NCBI GenBank assembly: GCA_019873665.1
Contig: JAIOAV010000004.1
Location: 46,043 to 110,042 of the forward strand
Direction of reading: 5' to 3'
DNA from: Chloroflexota bacterium
GTDB taxonomy: Bacteria > Chloroflexota > Anaerolineae > JAAYEA01
Length of the DNA: 64,000 nucleotides
Shown: piece after piece, positions 8,495 through 17,376 of the stretch
Layout of the letters: each line of letters opens with the position of its first letter
How positions within the stretch are numbered: position 1 is the stretch's first letter
The notes under the pieces: generated by a model
Databases searched by the model: none
Seen by the model: only the letters and a program-made list of their open reading frames with translations
Told to the model about the DNA's origin: nothing
Program-made: the position numbers and the translations under genes

Positions 8495-9126
8495 CAATCG
8501 TAATCGGTCGGCCAGTCGGGATGGCGCAGGTGTTCGAACAGCCTGGCGATTTCCGAGGGGGTCGTGCGAGGCAGCGAGAGCTCCGGCAGCGCATCCTCGG
8601 CGAAAAAGCCGACATCTGCTGTCTCGATGCTGCGCCGGGGTGCGCCGCCCAGCAGCTCGCAGCGGAAGAACACCTTGTAGATAGCATGCAACGAGGGCGG
8701 ATGTCCGTGCAGGCTGCGATCCCAGAGCGCTAGCAGCTTGGTGGCGCGCACCTCATAGCCGGACTCTTCCAACACCTCGCGCTCGGCAGCGCGACTCGGC
8801 CGGTCGAACACATCCACCCAGCCGCCCGGCAACGTCCACTTCATGTCGCGCCGCTCCTGCACCAGCAGGATCTTGTCGTCGGCAAAGACCACGCCGCGCA
8901 CGTCAACCTTGGGTGTCGCGTAGCCCTTTTCCTCGTGAAAGAGGCCGCGCAGCCGCGCCACATCGTCATCCGCCTGCACAGCCAACATCTCGATAGCGAT
9001 CTCACGCAAGGCCTCGTAACGCTCGCGGTCGAACGGCCCATCGCTATACGCCAGGCCGTTCTGCGCCAGCGCCTGAATCGTGCGCGCCCACTCCAGCCAT
9101 TTGGGCTCCATTTGCTCGTCTTTCAC
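8494..9126 (-). CDS. NUDIX hydrolase with N-terminal helical extension
   Basis: A 210-residue NUDIX pyrophosphohydrolase. An N-terminal helical region (about 1-65) of the Nudix_N_2 type precedes the catalytic domain, which starts at VDVRGVVFADDKILLVQE. The Nudix box reads GWVDVFDRPSRAAEREVLEE-SGY, with the REVLEESG metal-binding core intact. The early glutamate of G-x5-E is replaced by aspartate. Substrates of relatives include nucleotide-sugars and ADP-ribose-like compounds, but specificity is not readable. It is the last gene of the long minus-strand operon, 50 bases after the amidohydrolase, and its stop lies in the terminator. Confidence 0.85.
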   Translation of the reverse strand: MKDEQMEPKWLEWARTIQALAQNGLAYSDGPFDRERYEALREIAIEMLAVQADDDVARLRGLFHEEKGYATPKVDVRGVVFADDKILLVQERRDMKWTLPGGWVDVFDRPSRAAEREVLEESGYEVRATKLLALWDRSLHGHPPSLHAIYKVFFRCELLGGAPRRSIETADVGFFAEDALPELSLPRTTPSEIARLFEHLRHPDWPTDYD

Positions 9127-9176
9127 AACGATGAACCGCGGGGCTCTTCCCTCGCCAGCCTCCGAGGCTCAATCCA

Positions 9177-10010
9177 TTACACTTTCAGGATGCGCGCCGC
9201 GTTTTGTCGCGCCACCTTGGCAAAGACTGCTGGGTCCAGGTTCAGGCTGCGTAGCGTATCTACCTGCGGCACGGCCTGCCCAGGCATGAGAAAGTCCGTG
9301 CCGAAGAGCACCTGATCCTGATGTCGCGTGACGAAATCGCGCGCATATTCGGGATCGCGCGCCAGGCCGTTGTTGCCAGAACCGGCGGAGATGTCCGCGT
9401 ACAGGTTAGGATACTCGGTCAACAGCCGATCCAGCGCACCACCTGGCACGACAGGGCCCCTGGGGTAGCCGCTGCGGTACTCGGGGCGCATCTCCGCCGA
9501 GATCTCGGCCCAGAAGTGCGGCCCATGCCCTATGAAAACCGTGTCGGGAAAGCGCTTGAGCATCCGCTCCAGGCCCAGCAAGCCAAGCTTGTCGCGACCA
9601 ATCCAGTGATCCATATGTAGCATGATCGGCAACTCGAGTTTGCCGCACGCGCGGTAGATCACCTGGCTCAGCCGGCTGTTGATGGGCAGGCCCACCAGGA
9701 ACTCGCCGAAACCCTTGCACCCTTGCGCCACGTACTCCTCCAGGATCGGCACCGGATCAAAGCGTCCCGGATAGCGATGGCGCGGATCCACGCTACAAAA
9801 TGGGATAAAGCGATCGGGATGCTGCGCGCAGACTTTCAAGATCTCGGTTGTCGGCACATAAAAGTCGAGCTCCTCTGGCGTCTCGACCGCCAGGAGAACG
9901 CTCTTCTCGATCTCCAGCTCATCCATCTTGGCCAGGAGGATCTCCGGCGTGGCGGGCAGCCGTCCCACCATCAGCCGCCCGGTATGCATGTGAACGTCGA
10001 TGAATGTCAA
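9177..10010 (-). CDS. Amidohydrolase-2 family metal-dependent hydrolase
   Basis: A TIM-barrel hydrolase of the amidohydrolase-2 (ACMSD/TIM-barrel lactonase-like) group, about 277 residues. The N-terminal metal motif DVHMHTG appears immediately after the start, LPIMLHMDHW carries the mid-barrel histidines, FIGHGPHF the next histidine, and VLFGTDFLMPG the C-terminal aspartate. The preferred start is TTG at 10010, preceded by TGGAGG with five-base spacing. The ORF-track start at 10049 would place 13 extra residues before the first strand. Its place in the operon suggests hydrolysis of a lactone, imine or amide intermediate. Confidence 0.75.
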   Translation of the reverse strand: MTFIDVHMHTGRLMVGRLPATPEILLAKMDELEIEKSVLLAVETPEELDFYVPTTEILKVCAQHPDRFIPFCSVDPRHRYPGRFDPVPILEEYVAQGCKGFGEFLVGLPINSRLSQVIYRACGKLELPIMLHMDHWIGRDKLGLLGLERMLKRFPDTVFIGHGPHFWAEISAEMRPEYRSGYPRGPVVPGGALDRLLTEYPNLYADISAGSGNNGLARDPEYARDFVTRHQDQVLFGTDFLMPGQAVPQVDTLRSLNLDPAVFAKVARQNAARILKV

Positions 10011-10091
10011 AATGGCCTCCAGGTGAGCCTTCAGCATGTCAGCGATCAACCGTCGCTTTGCGGCTTCTGGCTGATCGCTGACCGCTGACTG

Positions 10092-11348
10092 CTATTTGTT
10101 CTTGAGATAGTAGTTGGCGACCTTGGCGACGCCGCCGGCGATGTCGCGCACGTCCTCTTCAGTCATGCCCTCGTTCCAGCTCGTCACAAAGGTCGTGCTG
10201 AGGAACTGCATCGTGCCCGGATAGTCCTTGTCCTCATAGGTGATCCCCTGGCGCGCCTGCGGCAGCGTCCACGGAATGCCAGACGTGCCAAACGTTTTGC
10301 GCTCCTTGATCACCGGGTAGTCAAAGATCGGGTTGGGGATATAGCCGACATGGAAGGGCATCCCCTCCGCCTGGAGCGCCGCGGCGAAATCCTGCGGCGA
10401 GACGCCCAACACCTTCTCCTCAATGGTGAAGGAAAAGATCCACCAAGACGGATTCGTGCCGGGAACTAGGTATGGCGGACGAATGCCGGGGATGTCGTCC
10501 AGCATCTCGGCCAGCATTTCTGCGGTATGGCGGCGACGTGCGACGATCTCGTCCAGCTTGTGCAACTGCGCCAAGCCCACTGCGCCCTGCAGCTCCGTCA
10601 GGCGATAATTAGGCCCCAGGAACAGATGCCCCCGCTCGCCAGTGCCACGCGGCCAGCCCTTGTCCGCAAAAAGCCGCGCCCGATACGCCAGTTGATCGTT
10701 GTTCGTGATGATCATACCGCCGTCGCCAGTGGTCATCTGCTTGGACTGCTGGAAGCTAAAGCAGCCGATATCGCCGATCGTGCCCGCCAGATGACCCTTG
10801 TACTCCGACAGATGCGCCTGCGCGCAGTCCTCGATCAGCCAGAAGCCCTTCTCGCGCGCCAGAGCGCGGATCGGATCCATGTCGCACATCTGGCCGAAGA
10901 GATGCACGGCGATGATGGCCTTGGTCTTGGGCGAGATCTGCTTGGCGATCGTCTCCGCCGTGACGTTGCCGGTGCGCGGGTCCACATCCGCAAAGATCGG
11001 CACGAGATTGCACATCAGGATGGCGATGACCGTGCCCATGTCGGTAACGGTGGTCGTGATCACCTCGTCGCCCGGCTCCAGATTGAGCGCGCCGACTGCC
11101 ACGTGCAGCGCCGCCGTGCCGGATGTCGCGGCGACGGCGTGTTTGGTGCCATACTTGGCCGCAAACTCAGCCTCGAGCTGCGGCACTTTGGTGCCGCCAA
11201 CCCGATTCAGGCTGCCGGATTGGATCACCTCAGTCAGGAGCTGGATCTCCTCCTGGCCAAACATGCGACCCGACGCATTCCCCACCGAGGGCCAGGGCTT
11301 GGTGCGGTACTTTTCCCCGCCGTGAATTGCCAATTTCGACTCTGTCAC
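10092..11348 (-). CDS. DegT/DnrJ/EryC1/StrS family PLP-dependent aminotransferase
   Basis: A 418-residue sugar or cyclitol aminotransferase. It opens with LAIHGGEKYRTKPWP, characteristic of the branch that includes glutamine:scyllo-inosose aminotransferases. SGTAALHVAVGAL binds the PLP phosphate, IEDCAQAHLSEYKG carries the PLP-contacting Asp and Gln, and SFQQSKQMTTGDGGMI contains the Schiff-base lysine. All catalytic residues of the family are present. It lies nine bases downstream of the dehydrogenase-GNAT gene. With two Gfo/Idh dehydrogenases nearby it suggests interconversion of a keto-sugar or inosose and an amine. Direction and substrate are unknown. Confidence 0.9.
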   Translation of the reverse strand: MTESKLAIHGGEKYRTKPWPSVGNASGRMFGQEEIQLLTEVIQSGSLNRVGGTKVPQLEAEFAAKYGTKHAVAATSGTAALHVAVGALNLEPGDEVITTTVTDMGTVIAILMCNLVPIFADVDPRTGNVTAETIAKQISPKTKAIIAVHLFGQMCDMDPIRALAREKGFWLIEDCAQAHLSEYKGHLAGTIGDIGCFSFQQSKQMTTGDGGMIITNNDQLAYRARLFADKGWPRGTGERGHLFLGPNYRLTELQGAVGLAQLHKLDEIVARRRHTAEMLAEMLDDIPGIRPPYLVPGTNPSWWIFSFTIEEKVLGVSPQDFAAALQAEGMPFHVGYIPNPIFDYPVIKERKTFGTSGIPWTLPQARQGITYEDKDYPGTMQFLSTTFVTSWNEGMTEEDVRDIAGGVAKVANYYLKNK

Positions 11349-11357
11349 AGGAACCTC

Positions 11358-12926
11358 CTATTCCTCCGCCGCCAGACGGCGTTTTACGTTCTCCCAACGC
11401 CGGCGATCCAGCTCATCCCGCACATCATAAGGCCGAAAACCAGCGCCCCAGTACAGGCGGATGGCCTGCCAGCGAAAGTCATCAGTTGACAACATGCAGC
11501 GCTTGAACCCGCGCTCCGCCAGACAGTTGAGCACCGCCACGACCAGCGCCAGCCCAAGGCGCTTGCCGCGATGCTCCGGCTGGACGGCGATATAGTGCAG
11601 GCTACCAGTCTCGGTCTCCTCCTCGGCCGACTGCCACGCCGTCGCCACGCCAACCGGCTGGCCCTGGTAGGTGGCAAAGAACATGTGCTCCGGGCGAAAC
11701 CACGGCTTGTCCAAGATGCTCTCGTGCAGCCTGGCCTCGTCCCACGACGCGCCAAACTCGGGCCGACAGATGCGCAGCCAGTGCGTCTCGTCACCCGCTT
11801 GAAACGTGCGCAGCCCATATCGCTCCGGCAGCTCGGGCAGCGGCTGTGGCTGGATGTCCTCGCGCATCATGAAGAGCTGGCGAGGACGCGGGATCGCCTG
11901 CACGGCGACCGGCTGGCCGCTCTCCAACGAAGCCTGCGCCGCCGCCATGATCGCAACGGTTCGCGCCCCCTGCACCACATCCACCAGCGGATGGCGGCCG
12001 TAGCGGATGCAATCGGCAAACTGCTGCAGTTCGGCCAGCACCGGCTTGGATTCGCCAGGCGTGATGGGTATCGTCGCCCAGGCGTTCTGGCCGGGGATCA
12101 TGCCGTCAATGTAGAGGCGCACCTCCGCATGTTGGCTATCGGCGCGGATGCTCCCCTGCGAGCCATAGATGTTAAACGGGATCTGGTTATGGGGGCGCTG
12201 CTGAATGCCGAGACACACCCACACCTTGCCGATGCAGCCGTTGGCGAACTTGATGCTGATCAGCACGTTGTCCATCTGGTGATATTCGGGCAGCGTCTTG
12301 TGGTTGCCGTAGGCAAAGACCTCCACCGCCTCACCCGCCACCCAGCGCAGTAGATCAATGGGGTGCACACCTCCGCCGTAGATCGGGTTTTGCGGGCGCT
12401 GCGGATCAATGCGCCATGGCGTGCGCACAAACACCTCGCGCATGTCGTGGATATAGTCCGACTCGACGAAAAAGAGCTCGCCCAGCTTGCCCTGCCGCGC
12501 CTGCTCCGCCGCCGCCGCGAACTGCGGCATAAAACGGCAGACGTTCCCAACCGCAAAGAGGACGCCGTGCTCATAGACCAGCTCGACGATGGAGCGCGCC
12601 TGTTGTAGCGCCACATCCGGCGATGGATCACAGACCATCGGTTTCTCGCAAAAGACATGTTTGCCCGCGCGGATCAGCGCCGCGGCCTGCTCATAGTGCA
12701 TGTGATCCGGCGTGCAGAGCGAGACCACGTCCACGCTGCCGTCCGCCACCACGTCTTGCCAGCGTGTGGTGCGACCGGCAACCCCCAGCCGCTCTCCCAC
12801 AGCCTGCAGCCGCTCCTCGTTCGTATCGCACAGCAGCGCCAGCTCCACCTCCGGGATCTGCTGATAGGCCTGGGCGTGTGTGTTGCCAACCCCCAGCCCG
12901 ATCACTGCAGCGCGCAACGTCCTCAT
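11358..12926 (-). CDS. Gfo/Idh/MocA oxidoreductase fused to a GNAT acetyltransferase domain
   Basis: A 522-residue two-domain protein. Residues 1-340 are a complete Gfo/Idh/MocA dehydrogenase: Rossmann start RAAVIGLGVGNTHAQAY, CTPDHMHYEQA, GKHVFCEKPM with the catalytic lysine, and GGGVHPIDLLRWV with the histidine near the substrate. Residues from about 375 form a GNAT N-acyltransferase domain: HYIAVQPEHRGKRLGLALV is the acetyl-CoA motif A, followed by YWGAGFRPY. A normal dehydrogenase ends around 340-360, so this is a true fusion with no stop or frame change. It suggests coupled oxidation/reduction and N-acylation in the same pathway. It overlaps the upstream isomerase gene by four bases (ATGA). 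Confidence 0.85.
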   Translation of the reverse strand: MRTLRAAVIGLGVGNTHAQAYQQIPEVELALLCDTNEERLQAVGERLGVAGRTTRWQDVVADGSVDVVSLCTPDHMHYEQAAALIRAGKHVFCEKPMVCDPSPDVALQQARSIVELVYEHGVLFAVGNVCRFMPQFAAAAEQARQGKLGELFFVESDYIHDMREVFVRTPWRIDPQRPQNPIYGGGVHPIDLLRWVAGEAVEVFAYGNHKTLPEYHQMDNVLISIKFANGCIGKVWVCLGIQQRPHNQIPFNIYGSQGSIRADSQHAEVRLYIDGMIPGQNAWATIPITPGESKPVLAELQQFADCIRYGRHPLVDVVQGARTVAIMAAAQASLESGQPVAVQAIPRPRQLFMMREDIQPQPLPELPERYGLRTFQAGDETHWLRICRPEFGASWDEARLHESILDKPWFRPEHMFFATYQGQPVGVATAWQSAEEETETGSLHYIAVQPEHRGKRLGLALVVAVLNCLAERGFKRCMLSTDDFRWQAIRLYWGAGFRPYDVRDELDRRRWENVKRRLAAEE

Positions 12927-13759
12927 CGCGATGCCCCTTGGTCGCGACGCGACATCACCCCGTCGCGCAGTTGCTTGAGGTATGCCACACTCTTGCGCGT
13001 CCCCTCTTTGTAATCGCCCTGTCCTTCGAACTCGCTGACGACACCGCCCTGATACCCAAGCGCGGCCAGATCAGCAAACAGCTTCTTCAGGTCCAGCTCA
13101 CCTTCGCCTGCCGGCACGAACTCGAACTTGCCCTCTTTCCAGACGCCATCTTTGATGTGCACGCTGAGCACATACGGCAGCAGCTCCACAAAGTAGCGCC
13201 TGACAGTCTCTGGTGGATGGCCCACCCAGGCATAGTTGCCGGTGTCCAGCGTGAGGCCCAGCAGCGGCGAGTTGATCTCCTGCACGATGCCCTTGAGAAA
13301 GTCCCCGTCGTTCGCCAGTAACCCGTGGTTCTCGATCCCCATGCGCACGCCCAGACCCTCGATGCGTCGGACTGCCTCGGCAAAGCCGCGGATGATGCTA
13401 TCGCGGAATTCGTCGCGCGTGTGCCCCGGTTTGACGTCGGCGCACATCGCCCGAATCACGGGGATGCCCAGATCGGCAGCACGCTGGGCATAGCCAACCA
13501 ACTGTTGCACCTGCGCCTCCAGCGCGTCCGCGTCGAGCTGGGCGAAATCGTTATAGCTGCCCAGGCTGGTCGCCACGATACCCGCCTCGCGTAACATCTT
13601 CTTGACCTTCGGGTAATCCTCCGGCGTCCATGTGATGTCGGGATGCACGCCGGGGCGACCGTTGAGTTCGGTGCATTCTGCTCCCACTTCGATCATCGTC
13701 CGCAGTGCCTGAGCCAGCGGCAGGCCCGCCATACCGAGGCTGGTTACCCCGATTCTCAT
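12923..13759 (-). CDS. Sugar phosphate isomerase/epimerase family protein
   Basis: A 278-residue xylose-isomerase-like TIM barrel (AP endonuclease family 2 fold). It begins MRIGVTSLGMAGLPLAQAL and has GIENHGLLANDGDF with a metal-ligand Glu, LTLDTGNYAWVGHPPE with the Asp/Asn pair, LSVHIKDGVWKEG, and VVSEFEGQGDY with the final glutamate. These are the usual divalent-metal ligands. ATG 13759 is preferred; GGAGGAGTGAG lies just before it. The upstream start in the ORF track runs into the NagA-like gene. It lies between the NagA-like and dehydrogenase-GNAT genes in one operon. The likely role is isomerisation or dehydration of a sugar or keto-inositol. Confidence 0.85.
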   Translation of the reverse strand: MRIGVTSLGMAGLPLAQALRTMIEVGAECTELNGRPGVHPDITWTPEDYPKVKKMLREAGIVATSLGSYNDFAQLDADALEAQVQQLVGYAQRAADLGIPVIRAMCADVKPGHTRDEFRDSIIRGFAEAVRRIEGLGVRMGIENHGLLANDGDFLKGIVQEINSPLLGLTLDTGNYAWVGHPPETVRRYFVELLPYVLSVHIKDGVWKEGKFEFVPAGEGELDLKKLFADLAALGYQGGVVSEFEGQGDYKEGTRKSVAYLKQLRDGVMSRRDQGASR

Positions 13760-13760
13760 C

Positions 13761-14954
13761 TCACTCCTCCTTCCATACGCTGCGGTCAAACACCACCTCG
13801 CCGCCGACGATCGTCTTGTCCACATTGATCCGCTCATCAAAGATGACCACGTCCGCATCCAGTCCCGCAGCCAGACGTCCCTTGCGGTTCTCGATGTGCA
13901 GCACCCTTGCCGGCACAGCGGTCGCCATCTGGACAGCCTCCAACAGCGGCATGTCGATCAGCATCATGAGATTGTACACCATGCGCCCCAGCGGCGTGAC
14001 GCTGCCCGCAAAGCAGGTCATGTCGGCCATCATCGCCACGCCATCCTGGATGACCACCTCCGCCCCATCGCTTTCAAAGCGCTCTCCTTCTGGCCGACCA
14101 GCGGCGCTGATGGCATCCGACACGATGCAGGTGCGATCTGTGCCGCGCGCGCGGGTAATGAGGCGCATGAGTGTCGGCGGCAGATGCTTGCCATCGGCGA
14201 TCATCTCGACGGTAAGCGCGGGGTGGGTCAGCCCGACCTCGACCAGGCCGGGCACGCGATAGAGCCCCTCGCGGATCACCATAGAGGAGCCACTGTAGAT
14301 GTGCGTAACGTGCGAGAGCCCCGCCTCAATCGCCGGCAGGATCTCGTACTCTTTCGCCGCGCTATGCGCCGCCGCAACGACCACGCCGTGCGAGGACAGC
14401 TCGCGCGTCAGCGCCACGTTGCCCGGCACCTCTGGCGCCAGCGAGATCTCGGTGATAATGTCGAGATTGTCGCGTAGTAGCGCCAGGTCGTCTGGCCCGG
14501 GGGCACGGATATACGCCGGTGGCTGCGCACCGCGCTGTTCGTAGCTAAAGTACGGCCCTTCCAGATGTACGCCCAGGATCTCGCTGCCGCCCCGATACTT
14601 GCCATCGCGCCACTGGCGGTAGGCATCCAGCACGCGGCGCATCCCCTCCAGCGGCAGCGCGCTCGGCGTCGCCTGCAGCGCGGTGATGCCGTAACGCGCA
14701 TAGAAGCGCGTCAGGATGTCAAATGATTCGATCGTGGCGTCGGAAAAGCTCCGCTGTAACGCGCCATGCACATGCAGGTCAATAAACCCGGGCGAGACAT
14801 AGCGGCCGGTCGCGTCTATCACGGTGGCACCAGGAACAGTCAGGAGGCCCGGGCTGACGGCGGCGATCTTGTTGCCCCGCAGGTGCACAGAGCCGCCTTC
14901 CAGAAGGGTCCCGTCCACAATGACGCGACCGCCCTTGATCACGATATCGGTCAT
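13761..14954 (-). CDS. N-acetylglucosamine-6-phosphate deacetylase-like amidohydrolase
   Basis: A 397-residue NagA-family metal-dependent deacetylase. GFIDLHVHGALQRSF carries the HxH pair, ILGVHLEGPYF has the metal-binding glutamate, VVVAAAHSAA and LSHVTHIYSG carry the two metal histidines, and CIVSDAISAAG contains the catalytic aspartate. The usual TH(L/M)FNAM motif is altered to THIYSGSS, so the substrate pocket probably differs from canonical NagA. Context (DegT aminotransferase, GNAT fusion) suggests deacetylation of an N-acetylated amino-sugar or amino-cyclitol. A start one base after the following gene's boundary indicates translational coupling. Confidence 0.85.
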   Translation of the reverse strand: MTDIVIKGGRVIVDGTLLEGGSVHLRGNKIAAVSPGLLTVPGATVIDATGRYVSPGFIDLHVHGALQRSFSDATIESFDILTRFYARYGITALQATPSALPLEGMRRVLDAYRQWRDGKYRGGSEILGVHLEGPYFSYEQRGAQPPAYIRAPGPDDLALLRDNLDIITEISLAPEVPGNVALTRELSSHGVVVAAAHSAAKEYEILPAIEAGLSHVTHIYSGSSMVIREGLYRVPGLVEVGLTHPALTVEMIADGKHLPPTLMRLITRARGTDRTCIVSDAISAAGRPEGERFESDGAEVVIQDGVAMMADMTCFAGSVTPLGRMVYNLMMLIDMPLLEAVQMATAVPARVLHIENRKGRLAAGLDADVVIFDERINVDKTIVGGEVVFDRSVWKEE

Positions 14955-14979
14955 TACACCTATTCCTCAGGGTTAATGA

Positions 14980-15846
14980 TTAGAGCTTGACGGCCTTGCG
15001 AGCCTGCAAGCTGCGCTCGACCGCGTCAATGATCCGCACCGACTCTACCATCTCGTCGTATGGGAGCGGTGGCTTGCCGGTGCGCAGCATCTCCAGGAAC
15101 ACTTTGAACCCCTCGCGATAGCAGGTCGAGGCGTCCACTTCGATCTTGCGACGTCCCTTGTCCCCGTAGGCCATCATATCAAAGCCGTATCCGGAGGCGA
15201 TCAGGTTGAGCGCGCAGAGGATGCCTGACTTGTGCCCCATCACCGCCATCACGTTCTGGCCATATTGCGCCGCCTGCACCTCTTCGATGCCCGGCCCGAT
15301 CATCTCCAGCAACAACTCGGAGGCATGGATGGCGTAAAAGACGAGCCCGCCGTATTCACTGCCACGATCGGCAGGGCTGGTAACGATGGTGGTGCGGACC
15401 GGCGCGATGTCGGCCAGGCCCTTGACGAACTCGGGCACGCCGGTGGCATAGCGCAGCGTAGAGAAGGAGGTGATGGGCGTGCCGGTGCGCTGCGCCAGCT
15501 CGACGATTGCCTCAGCGTCTGCCGGGTCCGCCGCCAGCGGCTTGTCAATAAAGGTGGGGATGCCGGCCTTGATGAACGGCTCGGCGTACTGACGGTGCAG
15601 CCCGCCGTGTCGGAACACCACCATCACCGCATCTACCATGCCCAACATCTCTTTGGGATCAGAGACGATCTTGGGAATGCGCGTCTTGGTCGCCACCTGC
15701 TCGGTACGCACAGGATCCAGGCCGAAAAGGGCCACAACCTGCGCCCCGTCCACATGCTTGTCCGCCGGCTGGTCCGGCAGGTTGGTCAGCTCTGGAAATC
15801 GCTCCGCATGAGAGTTGTCCGAACCCACGATACCGATGCGAAACAT
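14980..15846 (-). CDS. Gfo/Idh/MocA family oxidoreductase (short form)
   Basis: A 288-residue NAD(P)-dependent dehydrogenase, second of its family in this operon. It begins MFRIGIVGSDNSHAERFPE with a Rossmann fold. It has VFRHGGLHRQYAEPFI and GIPTFIDKPLAADP, in which the lysine of the EKP-like motif is present but Glu is replaced by Asp. FYAIHASELLLEMIG supplies the substrate-side histidine. It is shorter than the usual 330-390 residues, having a compact C-terminal domain. ATG 15846 is preferred; CAGGAGGTGG precedes it. The ORF-track extension to 16044 lacks a start signal. Confidence 0.85.
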   Translation of the reverse strand: MFRIGIVGSDNSHAERFPELTNLPDQPADKHVDGAQVVALFGLDPVRTEQVATKTRIPKIVSDPKEMLGMVDAVMVVFRHGGLHRQYAEPFIKAGIPTFIDKPLAADPADAEAIVELAQRTGTPITSFSTLRYATGVPEFVKGLADIAPVRTTIVTSPADRGSEYGGLVFYAIHASELLLEMIGPGIEEVQAAQYGQNVMAVMGHKSGILCALNLIASGYGFDMMAYGDKGRRKIEVDASTCYREGFKVFLEMLRTGKPPLPYDEMVESVRIIDAVERSLQARKAVKL

Positions 15847-15952
15847 ATCCACCTCCTGACAGATGATAAGGCGAGCGACACGCTGGTCAGCTCGCCGTCG
15901 GATAGCCCCAGTATACCACCATTGAGAGAGCCAGCCAAAAGAGCCGTCTCGC

Positions 15953-16024
15953 GGGCACTCGTCGTGCCCAGTCGGCCCACAACACAGAAGGAGCGTGGGA
16001 AGCCGATAGCCGATCCTCCCACGC
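15953..16024 (-). other. Stem-loops between permease and dehydrogenase genes
   Basis: Two hairpins lie in the 240-base gap after the second permease gene: GGGCAC/GTGCCC (15953-15969) and GCGTGGGA/TCCCACGC (15993-16024). A short T-run follows the first on the minus strand. They may attenuate transcription or protect mRNA ends between transporter and enzyme genes. No convincing promoter was found in the gap. Confidence 0.45.
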
Positions 16025-16086
16025 CCACATCGAGCACAGAGCATTGCGAAGCGCCGGCATGCCTCATCCCGGATGCAGCATAGGCT

Positions 16087-17244
16087 CTACCGCGAGTAGG
16101 GGTCCGCCGCGTCGCGCAGCCCGTCGCCCATAAAATTATAGGCGAGCACTGCGATCACCACAAAAAGACCCGGGATCAACAGCCAGGGAGCCAGCGCCAC
16201 CGCGTGGAGGTTCTGCGCATCCTGCAGGAGCACGCCCCAGCTGATGACAGGTGGGCGAAGGCCCAAGCCGAGAAAGCTGAGGCTTGTCTCGCTGAGGATG
16301 ACACCGGGGATAGATAGTGTCAGCGAGGCGATAATATAGCTCAGGAACGAGGGTACCAAGTGACGGAAGATGATGCGCCATTCGCTGGCGCCCGAGATAC
16401 GCGCCGCCATGACGAAATCCTCCTCACGCAGCGACAGGAATCGCCCGCGCACCACTTGCGCCAGTCCGGTCCAGCCGATGAGCGAGAGGATAATGGTGAT
16501 GCCAAAATAGACGCGCAGCGGCGGCCAGGTCCCTGGCAGCGCGGCGCTCAAGCCCATCCACAATGGGATGCTGGGAATGGAGCGGAGGAACTCGATGATC
16601 CTGCCGATCAGGATGTCCAGATTGCCGCCGAAATAGCCCGCCGCGCCGCCCAGCGTAATCCCCAGCATAAAGCTGAGGGCGATACTGACTAACCCTACAG
16701 ACATGGAGATGCGCGTGCCGTACATCACCCGGGAAAAGACATCCCGCCCCAGCGTGTCGGTGCCAAACAAAAAGATCGTGGCGCCCTCGCCTTCCACGCC
16801 GAAAAGATGCACATCAGTGGGAATGAGCCCCAGGAGCTTATAGGGCAGGCCATGGACAAACAGGCGCACCGGGTACTTCTTGTTCGGGTCAGGAGTGTAG
16901 GTCAGGCGCAGCGTGACCGGGTCCCGCTTGCGCTCATAGCCATAGACAAAGGGCGGCCAGGTGAATTTGCCTTGATCAAAGAAATGGATGCCCTGCGCCT
17001 GTACCACCGACAGCAGCTTGCGGCTCTCGTTCGGGTCGTAGGGCGCGAGGAACTCACAGAAGATGGCGATCAGATAGAGGCCGATCAAGACGATGGTGCC
17101 CACCATGGCCATCTTGTGCTTGCGAAAACGCCACCACATGAGCTGCCATTGGGTGGCGACAAAGATCCTTTCTTCGGCGGATGTCACCGCGGGCTCAACA
17201 GCAACCTCGGGCAAACTGCTGTCCAGTGATGGTGATGCTGTCAT
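16087..17244 (-). CDS. Opp/Dpp-type ABC transporter permease (DppC-like)
   Basis: A 385-residue inner-membrane permease of the peptide/nickel (and oligosaccharide) family. A cytosolic N-terminus leads to a first membrane helix (MAMVGTIVLIGLYLIAIFC) and a large periplasmic insertion of about 100 residues. After FLFGTDTLGRDVFSRVMYG come five membrane segments with the EAA loop EEDFVMAARISGASEWRIIF, where the ATPase docks. ATG 17244 is preferred over the ORF-track start, as GTGAGGTG lies upstream. The extended first periplasmic loop is longer than in typical DppC. It is preceded by the DppB-like gene with a 132-base gap. Confidence 0.9.
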   Translation of the reverse strand: MTASPSLDSSLPEVAVEPAVTSAEERIFVATQWQLMWWRFRKHKMAMVGTIVLIGLYLIAIFCEFLAPYDPNESRKLLSVVQAQGIHFFDQGKFTWPPFVYGYERKRDPVTLRLTYTPDPNKKYPVRLFVHGLPYKLLGLIPTDVHLFGVEGEGATIFLFGTDTLGRDVFSRVMYGTRISMSVGLVSIALSFMLGITLGGAAGYFGGNLDILIGRIIEFLRSIPSIPLWMGLSAALPGTWPPLRVYFGITIILSLIGWTGLAQVVRGRFLSLREEDFVMAARISGASEWRIIFRHLVPSFLSYIIASLTLSIPGVILSETSLSFLGLGLRPPVISWGVLLQDAQNLHAVALAPWLLIPGLFVVIAVLAYNFMGDGLRDAADPYSR

Positions 17245-17376
17245 CACGCGCACCTCACTTCTTGGCAAAGGTATAGAAGACGAACTGACGAATTTTGACT
17301 ACTGGATCGTTGCGCCGGGCAACAGTGCGCCTTACAACACACAAGAGTTGCCCCTGCAAGATCTACGAACCGGGCG

